A stretch of 64,000 nucleotides of DNA from Pseudomonadota bacterium (GTDB lineage Bacteria; Pseudomonadota; Gammaproteobacteria; Burkholderiales; Burkholderiaceae_C). This document shows positions 33,376-42,888 of this stretch, one piece after another (the stretch's first letter is position 1; the number at the start of each line of letters is the position of its first letter). The notes under the pieces were generated by a model. That model saw nothing but the letters and a program-made list of their open reading frames with translations, ran no database searches and was not told the DNA's origin. The stretch covers positions 1-64,000 of the forward strand of contig JAJZVU010000009.1 in the NCBI GenBank assembly GCA_021845505.1, read 5' to 3'. Both the position numbers and the translations under genes were made by a program.

Positions 33376-35343
33376 TCAGTCGCCGGCCTGCCCGGGATCG
33401 AACAACCGCTGCGGCGGCGCCACCCCGAGGCGCTGCATGCGCCGGTACATGGTCGCGCGGCCGATTCCCAGCCGGCGCGCCGCCTCGCTGACATTGCCCC
33501 GGCAGTCCTGCAGCGCCTCGCGCAGCGCGCGCGCCTGCTCGGCCAGCGCGAAGCCGTCGTGGGCGTTGCGCTGCAGCGGCGCAGGCAGGTCCGCCCGCGC
33601 GGCGCGCGGGCGGATCGCCGCCTCCACCAGGTCGCGCCCGATGCTGCCGCCTTCGCCCATCGCCAGCAGCGCGCGCATCGCATTGCGCAACTCGCGCAGG
33701 TTGCCCGGCCAGTCGTGGGAGTCGAGCAGGCCGCGCGCGTCGGCGTCGATCGGCGGCGCGTCCAGTCCGAGCCGCGCGGCTTCCTCGGCCAGCACCCGGT
33801 CGACCAGCGCCCGCCGGTCGTCGCGTTCGCGCAGCGCCGGCAGCCGCAGGCTGAGGCCGTGGATGCGGTAGTACAGGTCCAGCCGGAACTGCCCGCGCTC
33901 GGCCAGTTCCAGCAGGTCGCGATGGCTGGCGCAGATCACCTGGGCGTCCAGCGCGGTGGCTTCGCGCGCGCCCAGCGCCTGCACCTCGCGCTCGGCCAGC
34001 ACCCGCAGCAGCCGCGTCTGCAGAGCCAGCGGCATGTCGCCGATTTCGTCCAGGAACAGCGTGCCGTGCTGTGCCTGGGCGATGCGCCCGCGCGCGCCGT
34101 GGCGGGCCGCCCCGGTGAACGAGCCGGCGCTGTAGCCGAAGAGCTCGCTTTCGATCAGCGACTCGGGGATGGCAGCGCAGTTGATCGCCACGAAGGGCCC
34201 GTCGCGCCGCGCGCTGGCGGCGTGCAGCGCCTTCGCGAAGGCCTCCTTGCCGGTTCCCGACTCGCCCTGCAGCAGCAGGTTCACCCCCTTGTCGAGCAGG
34301 CGCTGGCCACGCCGGGCGTGGGCCTGCATCGCCGCATCGGTGCCGGCCAGCGCGGCCAGCGCCGGGTGCAGCGGCGGGGTTGCGGCCCGGGCTTGCGGCG
34401 GGGTCGCCACGCGCCGCGGCGCGGCCGCCGCGCGCGGCGGCCGCAGCAGGCCGTAGCTGGGCCGGGCCTGCGCGGGCAGTTGCAGGCGCAGCGCGGCCTG
34501 CCCAGGCTCGCCGCCTGCGGCGCACAGGGTCGGCAGGTCCACCCCGAGCACCTCGTGCAGCGGCTGCCCGGCCAGCGCCGCGGCCTGCAGCCCGCTGGCG
34601 GCGAGGAAGCCGGCGTTGCCCGCGAGCACCCGGCCGTCGCCGTCGACCGCCAGCAGCGCGTCGGTGGCCACTTCGACCAGCGACTGCTGCGAGCCGATTT
34701 TCAGCACCCACTGGTCGGCGTAGCTCTGCAGGAACCAGGCGTCCTCGACCAGCCGCGCGGCCTGCCGCACCATCTGCAGCACCAGGTGCTGGCTGCGCTT
34801 GTCGTCGGGAGACGACAGCGCCGATGCGTCGATCACCGCCAGCACCCGGCCGTCGGGCGCGAGCACCGGGGCGGCGCTGCAGGTCAGGCTGCGGTTGACG
34901 GCGCGGAAATGCTCGGCGTGGTGCACCGTCAACGCCACTTTCTCCAGCACGCTCAGCGCCACCGCGCAGGTGCCTTCGGTCGGTTCCTGCCAGGCGCTGC
35001 CGCGGTACAGGCCGGCGTGGCGCAGTTCGCGGTCCTGCCGCGGCTCGTGCATCATGCACACCGCCACGCCGTCGGCATCGGTCATCAGCACCACGTAGCC
35101 GGCGTCGCGCACCTGCTCGAACAGCCGCTGCAGCGCGCCGCGCGCCAGCTCCAGCACCGGTTGCATGGGCTCCAGGTGGTCGCGCAGCGCGCTGGCGCTG
35201 AGTACCCGGGGCGCCTCGCGCCGGCCCGGGTCGAGCCGGTAACGGTCCACCGAGCGCTGCCACGAACGCGCGATCAGCGCCTCGGCGATTCCCGTCGCGG
35301 CGAGCCCGGCACGCATGCCGGGCTGCGGATACAGGCTGTCCAT
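33376..35343 (-). CDS. acoR: AcoR-type sigma-54-dependent activator
   Basis: This is a 655-residue activator. Residues about 60-210 form a GAF-like sensor (ELARGALQRLFEQVRDAGYVVLMTD), about 215-280 a PAS-like region, about 335-570 the AAA+ domain with Walker A GESGTGKE, the sigma-54 contact loop GYSAGSFTGA (GSFTGA instead of GAFTGA) and DEIGDMP, and the C-terminal Fis-type helix-turn-helix (LQDCRGNVSEAARRLGIGRA). The ATG at 35343 has a GGGGGAG site ten bases upstream. The ATG six codons earlier has none. It lies beside acoX and two near-identical -24/-12 promoters, so it very likely activates both when its ligand, such as acetoin, is present. Confidence 0.92.
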   Translation of the reverse strand: MDSLYPQPGMRAGLAATGIAEALIARSWQRSVDRYRLDPGRREAPRVLSASALRDHLEPMQPVLELARGALQRLFEQVRDAGYVVLMTDADGVAVCMMHEPRQDRELRHAGLYRGSAWQEPTEGTCAVALSVLEKVALTVHHAEHFRAVNRSLTCSAAPVLAPDGRVLAVIDASALSSPDDKRSQHLVLQMVRQAARLVEDAWFLQSYADQWVLKIGSQQSLVEVATDALLAVDGDGRVLAGNAGFLAASGLQAAALAGQPLHEVLGVDLPTLCAAGGEPGQAALRLQLPAQARPSYGLLRPPRAAAAPRRVATPPQARAATPPLHPALAALAGTDAAMQAHARRGQRLLDKGVNLLLQGESGTGKEAFAKALHAASARRDGPFVAINCAAIPESLIESELFGYSAGSFTGAARHGARGRIAQAQHGTLFLDEIGDMPLALQTRLLRVLAEREVQALGAREATALDAQVICASHRDLLELAERGQFRLDLYYRIHGLSLRLPALRERDDRRALVDRVLAEEAARLGLDAPPIDADARGLLDSHDWPGNLRELRNAMRALLAMGEGGSIGRDLVEAAIRPRAARADLPAPLQRNAHDGFALAEQARALREALQDCRGNVSEAARRLGIGRATMYRRMQRLGVAPPQRLFDPGQAGD

Positions 35344-35447
35344 CGCGAATGTCTCCCCCATGATCGCCGCGCGTCGAGGCGCAGGCGTCAGGATGTGTGC
35401 GGGCCGGGGTTGCAGGCTGCCCGATTATGCGACCTTCGGGGTCGATC

Positions 35448-35463
35448 GGTGGCATGCTCCTTG
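35448..35463 (+). promoter_or_regulatory. Sigma-54 promoter upstream of acoX
   Basis: TGGCATGCTCCTTGCT has the invariant GG and GC doublets exactly ten bases apart and matches the -24/-12 consensus TGGCAYR-N4-TTGCW. Expected transcription starts near 35475, about 97 bases before the acoX ATG. No obvious upstream activator site could be recognised between acoR and this promoter. Confidence 0.85.
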
Positions 35464-35571
35464 CTGTATCGATCCCGGGAAGTTTGATCCGCCCGGGGGT
35501 TGCCTGCGTTCGCGGCCAGCCCGCGGCCGATGTCCGGCCCCTTCCATCCGTCGCGCCACCTCGTCGCCGCC

Positions 35572-36585
35572 ATGTCCCAGTCCGCGTCCATCGGTGTCAT
35601 CGCCAACCCTTCGGCCGGGCGCGACGTGCGTCGCCTGGTGTCGTGGGCCTCGGTCGTTCCCCATGCCGAGAAGGTCAACACGGTGCTGCGCCTGCTCTGC
35701 GCCGGCGCCTGCCTGGGGCTGGAGCAGGCGTGGCTGATCCCCGACGCCTCCGGGCTGGGGGCGCGGGTGCTCGAGAAGGTGCGCGCGGCGCAGGCGGCCG
35801 GCGAGCTGCGGCTGCCCCAGGTGAGGCTGCTGCCGATGGCCTCCAGCGACAGCGTCGAGGACTCGCGCGCCGCAGCCGCCGCGCTGCGCGCGATGGGGGT
35901 GGCGGCGATCGCGGTGCTCGGTGGCGACGGCACCCACCGTGCGGTCGCGCAGGGTTGCGGCGACATTCCGTTGTTAACCCTGTCGACCGGCACCAACAAC
36001 GCCTTCCCGCGGCTGCGCGAGCCCACGCTGGCCGGCATGGCGCTGGGGCTGTACCTGCGTGGCCAGGTCCCCGAGGCCATCGCATTGCAGCGCAACAAGG
36101 TGCTCAGGGTGCGCGGCGCCGACGGCGAAGCCATCGCGCTGGTCGACGTCGTGGTGTCGCGCCAGCGCGCGGTGGGCGCGCGCGCGGTGTACAGCGCCGA
36201 CGACCTGCACAGTGTCTACGTGGCGTTCGCCCAGGCCAACGCCATCGGGCTGTCTTCCATCGCCGCCTACCTGCAGCCGGTCGACCGCGCGCAGCCGTGG
36301 GGCGCGCAGGTCGAATTGGGCGAAGGCCGCGAACTGCTGGCGCCGCTGCTTCCCGGGGTGCTGCAGACGGTGCGGGTGGGGCGGGTGCAGCGGCTGCTGC
36401 CCGGCCGCGCGCAGCCGCTGCCGGCGGTGCACGGCACGCTGGCCTTCGACGGCGAGCGCGAGTGGACCCTCGACCCGCTGCGGCCGCCGACCATCGAGCT
36501 TGCGCTGGACGGCCCGCGCACCCTGGCGGTGGAGGCCATCCTCGATTACGCGGGCGCGCACGGCCTGCTGCTTGGCGGCCGCTGA
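35572..36585 (+). CDS. acoX: AcoX (NAD kinase-like protein of acetoin clusters)
   Basis: This is a 337-residue protein with the diacylglycerol/NAD kinase fold: IGVIANPSAGRDVRRLVSWA at the N-terminus, GGDGTHRAVAQGC as the nucleotide-binding motif and LTLSTGTNNAFPRLREPT. AcoX accompanies acetoin dehydrogenase genes in many bacteria, but its exact role is not settled. The start at 35572 (MSQSASIGV) fits the family. TTG 35500 and ATG 35530 are in-frame alternatives. In other genomes acoX is the first gene of acoXABC, whereas here it is alone on the plus strand with its own -24/-12 promoter. A 16-base perfect palindrome right after its stop (36586-36601) could form an RNA hairpin. Confidence 0.9.
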   Translation: MSQSASIGVIANPSAGRDVRRLVSWASVVPHAEKVNTVLRLLCAGACLGLEQAWLIPDASGLGARVLEKVRAAQAAGELRLPQVRLLPMASSDSVEDSRAAAAALRAMGVAAIAVLGGDGTHRAVAQGCGDIPLLTLSTGTNNAFPRLREPTLAGMALGLYLRGQVPEAIALQRNKVLRVRGADGEAIALVDVVVSRQRAVGARAVYSADDLHSVYVAFAQANAIGLSSIAAYLQPVDRAQPWGAQVELGEGRELLAPLLPGVLQTVRVGRVQRLLPGRAQPLPAVHGTLAFDGEREWTLDPLRPPTIELALDGPRTLAVEAILDYAGAHGLLLGGR

Positions 36586-36614
36586 GCCGGCTGCAGCCGG
36601 CGCGGCGCGACGCG

Positions 36615-37364
36615 TCACGCGGGCTCGCCGCGCACCGGGTGTTCGCCGGGCGAGCGCAGGCAGGCGGCGACGGCGGCGCGCAGCCGCGGCCGCACCCGGC
36701 CGGGGTCGTCGCCGCTGCCGCCGCCCAGCCGCGCGGCCTGCTGCCAGTCGATGGTCGCCCGCTCCAGGCGCAGCGCTTCGCGCGCCGGCTGGCGCAACGC
36801 CCGGCACAGCAGTTCCCAGTCGGGGCGCTGCAGCAGCACGCCCGCGGCCAGCAGCACGCAACCCGGCGTGCGCACCTGCGCCAGCCCGGCGATCTTGCGT
36901 CCGTCGCACACCACTTCCCACGGCGAGAGCGAACCGAAGCAGGCCCAGTCGCGCGCGGCCGCCGGACGCGCGCCGAGTTGCTGCGGAGCCAGCGCCCGGC
37001 ACCGCGCGCCGTCGAAGCTCAAGGCCTGCGCCAGCGCCTGCCCCAGCCATCGGTAGCCGGCCAGCAGGCCGTCGCGCGCCAGCGCGTGGCCTGCCGGCAG
37101 CGCCACCGACAGCCCGAGCATCCACGGCCCGACCAGCACCGCGCCGCCGCCGGCGCGCCGGCGCAGCACCGCCAGCGGCGCCGCCGTGGCCAGCGCCTGG
37201 AGTTCGCGCTGCGACACCCCGAGCACCAGCGCCGGCTCGCGGTAGCTCCACACCCGCCAGCTCGGGCGCCGCGGGGCGCGCAGCGCGCGCAGGTTCCATG
37301 CCTGCTCTTGCGCCGCCACCCCGGCGGCGGGCTTGCGCGCGCTCAAGCCGAGGTGTCGATCCAC
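36615..37364 (-). CDS. Lipoate-protein ligase-like protein (BPL/LplA/LipB fold)
   Basis: The GTG at 37364 gives 249 residues and overlaps the lipoyl-protein gene by 22 bases. A TTG five codons later is an alternative. The substrate-binding motif reads LRRRAGGGAVLVGPW (R-R-x-G-G-G in the family) and the catalytic Lys region reads GRKIAGLAQVRT, as in lipoate ligases (K-I-x-G-x-A-Q). These two blocks place it in the biotin/lipoate A/B ligase family. Its position directly after a stand-alone lipoyl domain suggests that it attaches lipoate or octanoate to that domain. It is shorter than LplA and lacks its C-terminal accessory domain. Confidence 0.85.
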   Translation of the reverse strand: MDRHLGLSARKPAAGVAAQEQAWNLRALRAPRRPSWRVWSYREPALVLGVSQRELQALATAAPLAVLRRRAGGGAVLVGPWMLGLSVALPAGHALARDGLLAGYRWLGQALAQALSFDGARCRALAPQQLGARPAAARDWACFGSLSPWEVVCDGRKIAGLAQVRTPGCVLLAAGVLLQRPDWELLCRALRQPAREALRLERATIDWQQAARLGGGSGDDPGRVRPRLRAAVAACLRSPGEHPVRGEPA

Positions 37365-37600
37365 GCCAGCGCGGCGTCGCGGCCGAAGGTCTGCTCGGCA
37401 GCGACCTCCAGCCGCGCGATGCGCCCGGCCGCCGGCGCCGTCAGATCGAGGTTGCTCTTGACCAGCACCGCGCCGCCGACCGCCTGGCCGGCGGTGACCC
37501 GGTCGCCGACCGCCACGTCCCAGTGATCGAGCAGGGCTTCGGTCTGCGCGTCGATGCCGTCCCACGAAGCGGGATCGAGGCGGATCGCCACCATGGTCAT
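37343..37600 (-). CDS. Free-standing lipoyl/biotinyl domain protein
   Basis: The 85-residue protein consists of one lipoyl-type beta barrel: LLDHWDVAVGDRVTAGQAV, then the lysine hairpin AVLVKSNLDLTAPAAGRI and a closing strand. The lysine in VLVKSN is at the position normally lipoylated. Usually this domain is the N-terminus of a dihydrolipoamide acyltransferase (E2, AcoC), but here the chain ends after the domain and neither an E2 catalytic domain nor an E3 is nearby. It lies between E1 beta and a lipoate-ligase-like gene in one operon, so it is probably the acyl carrier of the E1 enzyme. Confidence 0.9.
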   Translation of the reverse strand: MTMVAIRLDPASWDGIDAQTEALLDHWDVAVGDRVTAGQAVGGAVLVKSNLDLTAPAAGRIARLEVAAEQTFGRDAALAWIDTSA

Positions 37601-37631
37601 CGCGGCGTCCCCCGCGCTGGGCCCGCCGCGC

Positions 37632-38669
<1,038 letters not shown>

Positions 38670-38693
38670 GCTCGGATCTCCGCGGTCGTCGGA

Positions 38694-39701
38694 TCAATGG
38701 AAGACATGCAGCAGCGCGTCCTCGCCGCGCGGGTAGGCGCCGGCGCGGGCGTGCGCGTAGGCCTGGGCCACCCGCTCGGCCACCCGTTGGCGCAGCGCGC
38801 CGTCGGCGGAGTCGTCGAGCGCCCCCAGCGAGCGCAGGTGGGCGCCCAGCTTGGGGATGGGGTCGTGGGCGCGCAGTTCGGCCACCTCGCCCTTCGGGCG
38901 GTAGGTTTCCGGGTCGCCCTGGAAGTGCCCGAGGTAGCGGTCGGTCTTGACCTCGATCAGCGTCGGCCCCTGGCCGCTGCGCGCGCGCTGCACCGCTGCC
39001 GCGGCGGCCTCGAACACCGCCAGCGCGTCGTTGTGGTCGACCAGCGCGCTGGCCATGTCGTAGGCCGCGGCGCGGTCGGTGTTCCACGCCACCGCGGTCG
39101 AGTCGGCCTTCTCGACCGAGATCGCGTACTTGTTGTCCTCGCAGACGAACACCACCGGCAGCCGCCAGACCGCCGCCAGGTTCAGCGACTCGTGGAACGA
39201 GCCCTGGTTGGCGGCGCCGTCGCCGAAGAAGGCCACCGCGATGGCGTCGGTGCCGCGCTTTTTCGCCGCCAGAGCCGCGCCGCACGCGGGCGGCAGGCTG
39301 GCGCCGATGATCCCGCTGCAACTGAAGCGGCGGGCGATGTCGAACAGGTGCATGTGGCCGCCCTTGCCGCGGCACAGCCCGTCGGCCTTGCCGAACATCT
39401 CGGAGGTCATCGCCTGCAGGTCGACCCCCTTGGCGATGGCGAAGTGGTGCGGCCGGTGGGTGCCGACCACCGTGTCGTCGTCGCGCAGGTGGGCGCACAC
39501 CCCGACGGCCACCGGCTCCTGGCCGGCCGCCAGGTGCATTTCCCCCGGCACCGGCCCGGAGCCGATGTCGAAGGCCAGCCCTTTCTGGATGTTCGGCGGC
39601 AGCTTGCCCTCCAGGTAGACCTTGGCCATGGTCTCTTCGTACTCCCGGATCTCGATCATCTTTTCGTACATCCAGAGCAACTGCTGGGTGCTTGGATTCA
39701 T
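38694..39701 (-). CDS. acoA: Acetoin/pyruvate-type dehydrogenase E1 alpha subunit
   Basis: This is a 335-residue thiamine-diphosphate subunit. The start at 39701 has an excellent AAGGAGG site. The family blocks are YEKMIEIREYEETMAKVYLEG, HFAIAKGVDLQAMTSEMFGK, KGGHMHLFDI and the TPP motif GDGAANQGSFHESLN. It is the first gene of an operon with E1 beta, a lipoyl domain and a lipoate-ligase-like gene. A -24/-12 promoter is 56 bases upstream, and likely enhancer sites lie further upstream. The alpha chain is slightly longer than typical AcoA. Confidence 0.92.
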   Translation of the reverse strand: MNPSTQQLLWMYEKMIEIREYEETMAKVYLEGKLPPNIQKGLAFDIGSGPVPGEMHLAAGQEPVAVGVCAHLRDDDTVVGTHRPHHFAIAKGVDLQAMTSEMFGKADGLCRGKGGHMHLFDIARRFSCSGIIGASLPPACGAALAAKKRGTDAIAVAFFGDGAANQGSFHESLNLAAVWRLPVVFVCEDNKYAISVEKADSTAVAWNTDRAAAYDMASALVDHNDALAVFEAAAAAVQRARSGQGPTLIEVKTDRYLGHFQGDPETYRPKGEVAELRAHDPIPKLGAHLRSLGALDDSADGALRQRVAERVAQAYAHARAGAYPRGEDALLHVFH

Positions 39702-39756
39702 GTCCTTTCCTCCTTGTCGTGGACCGCGCACGGCCTGCCGTATCGCAACCCACGCC

Positions 39757-39772
39757 TGCAAGGCGCATGCCA
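39757..39772 (-). promoter_or_regulatory. Sigma-54 promoter of the E1 (acoAB) operon
   Basis: Read on the minus strand it is TGGCATGCGCCTTGCA, identical to the acoX promoter except at two positions. GG and GC are ten bases apart. Transcription should start near 39746, about 45 bases before the acoA ATG. Confidence 0.88.
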
Positions 39773-39803
39773 GATGTCGGCGCGCCTGCGCCGGCGTGCC
39801 GGC

Positions 39804-39842
39804 GCTGTCTCGCCAGCGTGCGTGCGCGAGACAGCTGTCTCG
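39804..39842. promoter_or_regulatory. Likely activator binding sites (GCTGTCTCG half-sites)
   Basis: GCTGTCTCG (39804-39812), its complement CGAGACAGC (39827-39835) and GCTGTCTCG again (39834-39842). The last two overlap to form a perfect 16-base palindrome CGAGACAGCTGTCTCG. They lie about 60 to 90 bases upstream of the predicted acoA start site, the normal place for sigma-54 activator sites. Binding by the AcoR-type protein is inference. Confidence 0.6.
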
Positions 39843-39843
39843 T

Positions 39844-39903
39844 CATGCGACAGGCCATGCGTCAGGCCATGCGACAGGCCATGCGACAGGCCATGCGTCA
39901 GGC
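39844..39903 (+). repeat. Five 12-base tandem repeats (CATGCGWCAGGC)
   Basis: Five consecutive units read CATGCGACAGGC or CATGCGTCAGGC in the order A, T, A, A, T at position 7. They directly follow the palindromic activator site and could be further weak protein-binding sites or a slippage-prone minisatellite upstream of the amidase gene. Confidence 0.9.
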
Positions 39904-40005
39904 CGGGGACAGCGCAAGGATCGCAAGGGTGGCGCGGCGCGCAGGCCCGCAGATCGGCGGCACGCCGCTCGCTTCAGGCATGATCGGGGCTGGGAGGAAC
40001 CGCCG

Positions 40006-41520
40006 ATGTTCGTCGAATACCCCAAGCTGGACGCCAGCGCGATCGCCCGCCTGCTGGCACGTCGCGAAGTCACTGCGCTCGAGGTCCTCGACGCGGCGCT
40101 GGCCCGCCTCGACGAGGTCAACCCCCGGCTCAACGCCGTGGTGTTCGACTGGCGCGAGCAGGCCACGCGGCAGGCGCGGGAGTTCGACGCGCTGGCCGCC
40201 GGCGACCCGCGGCGCGCCGCGCCGTTCGCCGGCGTGCCGCTGCTGCTCAAGGACCTCGGGCAGGACCTGCAGGGCCTGCCCGCGACCTGGGGCAGCCGCG
40301 CGCGCGCCGGGGTGCGCGCGGCCGCCACGTCGAGCGTGGTCGCGCGCTGGCAGGCGGCCGGGCTGCTGGCGCTGGGCAAGACCAACCTGCCCGAACTGGC
40401 GCTCAAGGCGGTGACCGAGCCGCGGCTGTTCGGCGCCTGCCGCAACCCCTGGGACATCCGGCGCACCCCGGGCGGCTCCTCCGGCGGCGCGGCCGCCGCG
40501 GTGGCCGCGGGCATCGTGCCGGTGGCCGGCGCGTCCGACGGCGGCGGCTCGATCCGCATCCCCGCAGCGTATTGCGGGCTGTTCGGGCTGAGGCCCTCGC
40601 GCGGCCGGGTCAGCCATGCGCCCGAGGCCGACGAATACTGGGACGGCGCGAGCTCCACCCATGTGCTCACCCGCAGCGTGCGCGACAGCGCCGCGCTGCT
40701 CGACCTGGCCTGCGGCGCCGAGCCCGGCGACCCCTTCGCGGTGGCGCCGCCGGCGCGGCCCTACGCCGCCGAGGTGGGCGCCGACCCGGGCCGGCTGCGC
40801 ATCGGCTTCGGCGTGGCCTCGCCGCTGGGCACCGAGGTGCACCCGCGGCACGCCGACGCGGTGCGCCGGGCGGCGGAGCTGCTGGTCGATCTCGGCCACG
40901 AGGTCGAGGAGGCGGCTCCCGCGGTCGACGGCCAGCTCCTGGCGCAGAGCTACCTGGGGATCTATTTCGGCCATGTCGCCGCGACGCTGCGACGCTGCGT
41001 GCGCGAGTACGGCGCGCGCGCGGCGGACTTCGAGCTCGACACCCGCGCGCTGGCGGCCATCGGCGAAAGCCTTGCGGCCGGTGCCTATGTCGAGCTGCGC
41101 GAGCGCTGGAACGACTTCGCCCGCGCGCTGGCCGTCTTCCACTCCCGCTTCGACCTCTACCTCAGCCCGACCACCGCCGCGCCTGCCGCTCGCATCGGCG
41201 AGCTCGACTCGCCGGGTTGGCAGCAGTTGGCGCTGCGCGCGCTGCTGGGGCTGCGCCTGGGCGGGGTGCTGCGGCGCAGCGGGGTGGTCGAGGACCTGGC
41301 GCGGCGCAACCTGGCGCGCACGCCCTTCACCCAGCTGGCCAACCTCACCGGGACGCCGGCGATGAGCGTGCCGCTGCACTGGGGCGACGACGGCCTGCCG
41401 GTCGGAGTGCAGTTCATCGCCGCCTGGGGCCGCGAGGACCTGTTGATCCGGCTGGCCGCCCAGCTCGAGGCCGCCAGTCCCTGGGCGCAGCGCCTTCCGG
41501 CCGCTGCCGCCGCGGTCTGA
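40006..41520 (+). CDS. Amidase (amidase signature family)
   Basis: This 504-residue amidase has the Ser-cisSer-Lys triad: Lys in VPLLLKDLGQDL, the Gly-Ser-rich core TPGGSSGGAAAAVAAG with cis-Ser, and the nucleophile Ser in DGGGSIRIPAAYCGLFGLRP. The ATG has a GGAGG site eight bases upstream. It hydrolyses an amide, probably of a small carboxylic acid or aryl compound, in the cytoplasm. It is divergent from the acoAB operon and followed by an acylphosphatase. The FmdA/AmiS genes nearby also deal with amides, but they are on the opposite strand. Confidence 0.92.
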   Translation: MFVEYPKLDASAIARLLARREVTALEVLDAALARLDEVNPRLNAVVFDWREQATRQAREFDALAAGDPRRAAPFAGVPLLLKDLGQDLQGLPATWGSRARAGVRAAATSSVVARWQAAGLLALGKTNLPELALKAVTEPRLFGACRNPWDIRRTPGGSSGGAAAAVAAGIVPVAGASDGGGSIRIPAAYCGLFGLRPSRGRVSHAPEADEYWDGASSTHVLTRSVRDSAALLDLACGAEPGDPFAVAPPARPYAAEVGADPGRLRIGFGVASPLGTEVHPRHADAVRRAAELLVDLGHEVEEAAPAVDGQLLAQSYLGIYFGHVAATLRRCVREYGARAADFELDTRALAAIGESLAAGAYVELRERWNDFARALAVFHSRFDLYLSPTTAAPAARIGELDSPGWQQLALRALLGLRLGGVLRRSGVVEDLARRNLARTPFTQLANLTGTPAMSVPLHWGDDGLPVGVQFIAAWGREDLLIRLAAQLEAASPWAQRLPAAAAAV

Positions 41521-41601
41521 GCAGGGCAGGGCGAGCCCACCACGTCCGCTCGGCCACTGCCGATCGATTCACACCTTGCGAGGGGAGAGGAGACGTTCGC
41601 G

Positions 41602-41871
41602 ATGACCTGCCAGCGCATGCTTGTCGGCGGACGGGTGCAGGGGGTGGGCTTTCGCCACTTCGTGTTCGAGCAGGCGCGGCGCCTGGGGCTGCGCGGCCAC
41701 GCGCTGAACCTGGCCGACGGCAGCGTCGAGGTGCTGGCCTGCGGCGAGCCGGACGCGCTGGCCGAGCTGCGGCGCGCGCTGCGCAGCGGCCCGCCACGGG
41801 CGCGGGTGCAGGCGCTGCAGGTGCAGGATCTGCAGCAGGCCGATTGCCCGCCGGGATTTCGGGTCGGCTGA
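41602..41871 (+). CDS. acyP: Acylphosphatase
   Basis: This 89-residue protein of standard length hydrolyses acyl phosphates. It contains VGGRVQGVGFRHFVFEQA with the catalytic Arg and the Asn-containing strand GHALNLADGSVEVLACG. GGAGA lies eight bases before the ATG. It follows the amidase by 81 bases and converges on an FmdB-like gene. Confidence 0.93.
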   Translation: MTCQRMLVGGRVQGVGFRHFVFEQARRLGLRGHALNLADGSVEVLACGEPDALAELRRALRSGPPRARVQALQVQDLQQADCPPGFRVG

Positions 41872-41947
41872 GGCCGCCCCGGGGCAGGCCGGGGCACCGC
41901 GGGCCGGGCCGCAGGGGCGTCGACTCGCGCGCTCGCGGCACGCCGGC

Positions 41948-41979
41948 AAAAAAACGCGGCCCGCTGCCTCGCGGACCGC
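41948..41979 (-). terminator. Intrinsic terminator of the FmdA/AmiS operon
   Basis: On the minus strand GCGGTCCGC and GCGGGCCGC pair (one G-U) around a six-base loop, followed by GTTTTTTT. It lies just after the stop of the FmdB-like gene at 41985. Confidence 0.85.
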
Positions 41980-41984
41980 GCCGA

Positions 41985-42230
41985 TCAGCCGGAGGCCGCG
42001 CAGTGCGGACAACCGAAGCCGCACATGCGGCGCCATGAGCCTGCGCCGCCCGGGACGCGCTGGGCGGGCGCGTCCGCGGTGTCGCCGCGACCGGCGAGGA
42101 AAGGACTCACCAGCACCCGGCGCGCCGGCGTCGCGCAGCGCGGGCAGGGCTGGTCGGCCGCCGAGTCGGCCATGCGCACCATCTTGCGAAAGCCCCCGCA
42201 GTCCGCGCAGAAGTAGTCGTACAGCGGCAT
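41985..42230 (-). CDS. FmdB-family zinc-ribbon protein with extra C-terminal cysteines
   Basis: This 81-residue protein starts like FmdB regulators (MPLYDYFCADCGGFRKMVRM) and has the second knuckle CPRCATPARRVL, giving a four-Cys zinc ribbon. A further CGFGCPHC cluster at the very end could bind a second metal. FmdB of Methylophilus was proposed to regulate the formamidase operon. It is the last gene of the fmdA-amiS operon, with a GGGGAG ribosome-binding site. Confidence 0.9.
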   Translation of the reverse strand: MPLYDYFCADCGGFRKMVRMADSAADQPCPRCATPARRVLVSPFLAGRGDTADAPAQRVPGGAGSWRRMCGFGCPHCAASG

Positions 42231-42246
42231 GGTCGGCTCCCCGCTG

Positions 42247-42759
42247 TCAGTGCAGCGCCCCGGTCAGCAGCAGGTAGCCCGGCAGCCAGCCGGTGAGGAT
42301 GCCCTCCAGCACGGTGACGATGCCCACGAAGCGGCCAATGGGCTTTTGCATCACCAGCAGGATGAAGAACAGCAGCCACAGGAACGCCCACGCCGCCCAG
42401 CACAGGCCGAACCAGGTGCCCCACAGCGTCGACGCGCTCTGCAGGGTCGACACCGACACCGGCACCGCGGTGATCGCCACGAACAGGCAGAACCAGCCCA
42501 GACCGCGGCCGTCGGCCCCGTTGTAGCGGTTGATCGCCACCCACAGGTAGGTGAAGGTGAACAGCAGGGTCAGCGCGGCGGCCTTGATGTTGGCGTCGTT
42601 GGATCCCGGGCCGAAGGCCAGGTACAGCGACACCAGCAGGGTGATGCCCCCGACGAAGATGTCGATCACCGCGATTTCGTTGTCGCCGATCTGCCCGATC
42701 AGCCACAGGCCGTTCAGGCACAGCACGGCACCCACGTAGAGCAAGACCAAACCCAGCAT
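42247..42759 (-). CDS. amiS: AmiS/UreI family amide or urea channel
   Basis: The ATG at 42759 has an AGGGGAG site six bases upstream and gives 170 residues. Six or seven membrane segments and the family blocks LGLVLLYVGAVLCLNGLWL, IGDNEIAVIDIFVGGI and GLCWAAWAFLWLLFFILL are present. AmiS/UreI proteins are inner-membrane pores for short amides or urea. Located directly after fmdA, it most likely admits formamide or acetamide for the amidase. The gap to fmdA is 129 bases. Confidence 0.93.
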   Translation of the reverse strand: MLGLVLLYVGAVLCLNGLWLIGQIGDNEIAVIDIFVGGITLLVSLYLAFGPGSNDANIKAAALTLLFTFTYLWVAINRYNGADGRGLGWFCLFVAITAVPVSVSTLQSASTLWGTWFGLCWAAWAFLWLLFFILLVMQKPIGRFVGIVTVLEGILTGWLPGYLLLTGALH

Positions 42760-42888
42760 GACGAACTCCCCTGAAGTGATTCTCACCATGATCCGGGTCG
42801 CAGCGCAATGCGGTGCGACCCGGGTGAGTCCCGGCCTCGTTGCGCGGGGATGCGGCGCATCCCCGCCGTGCGACCCGCGACGCCGCGC

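Larger units (their letters stand above)
39702..40005. other. Divergent regulatory region between acoA and the amidase gene
   Basis: The 304-base region has no gene. From left to right it holds the -24/-12 promoter of the E1 operon (39757-39772), three GCTGTCTCG-type half-sites (39804-39842), five 12-base tandem repeats (39844-39903) and the leader of the amidase gene with a GGAGG site. Confidence 0.8.

Noticed and set aside
32729-35455. Fusion of the membrane fusion protein with a long upstream frame overlapping acoR
   Set aside because: The upstream stretch is an alternative frame of the isochorismatase-like and acoR genes. The lipoprotein signal fixes the true start near 32728.
36586-36601. 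Intrinsic terminator between acoX and the ligase-like gene
   Set aside because: A perfect 16-base palindrome is present but has no T-tract on either strand, so it is noted only as a possible hairpin.
39844-39903. Short CRISPR-like array
   Set aside because: The units are 12 bases, directly adjacent with no spacers, and no cas genes are present, so these are simple tandem repeats.
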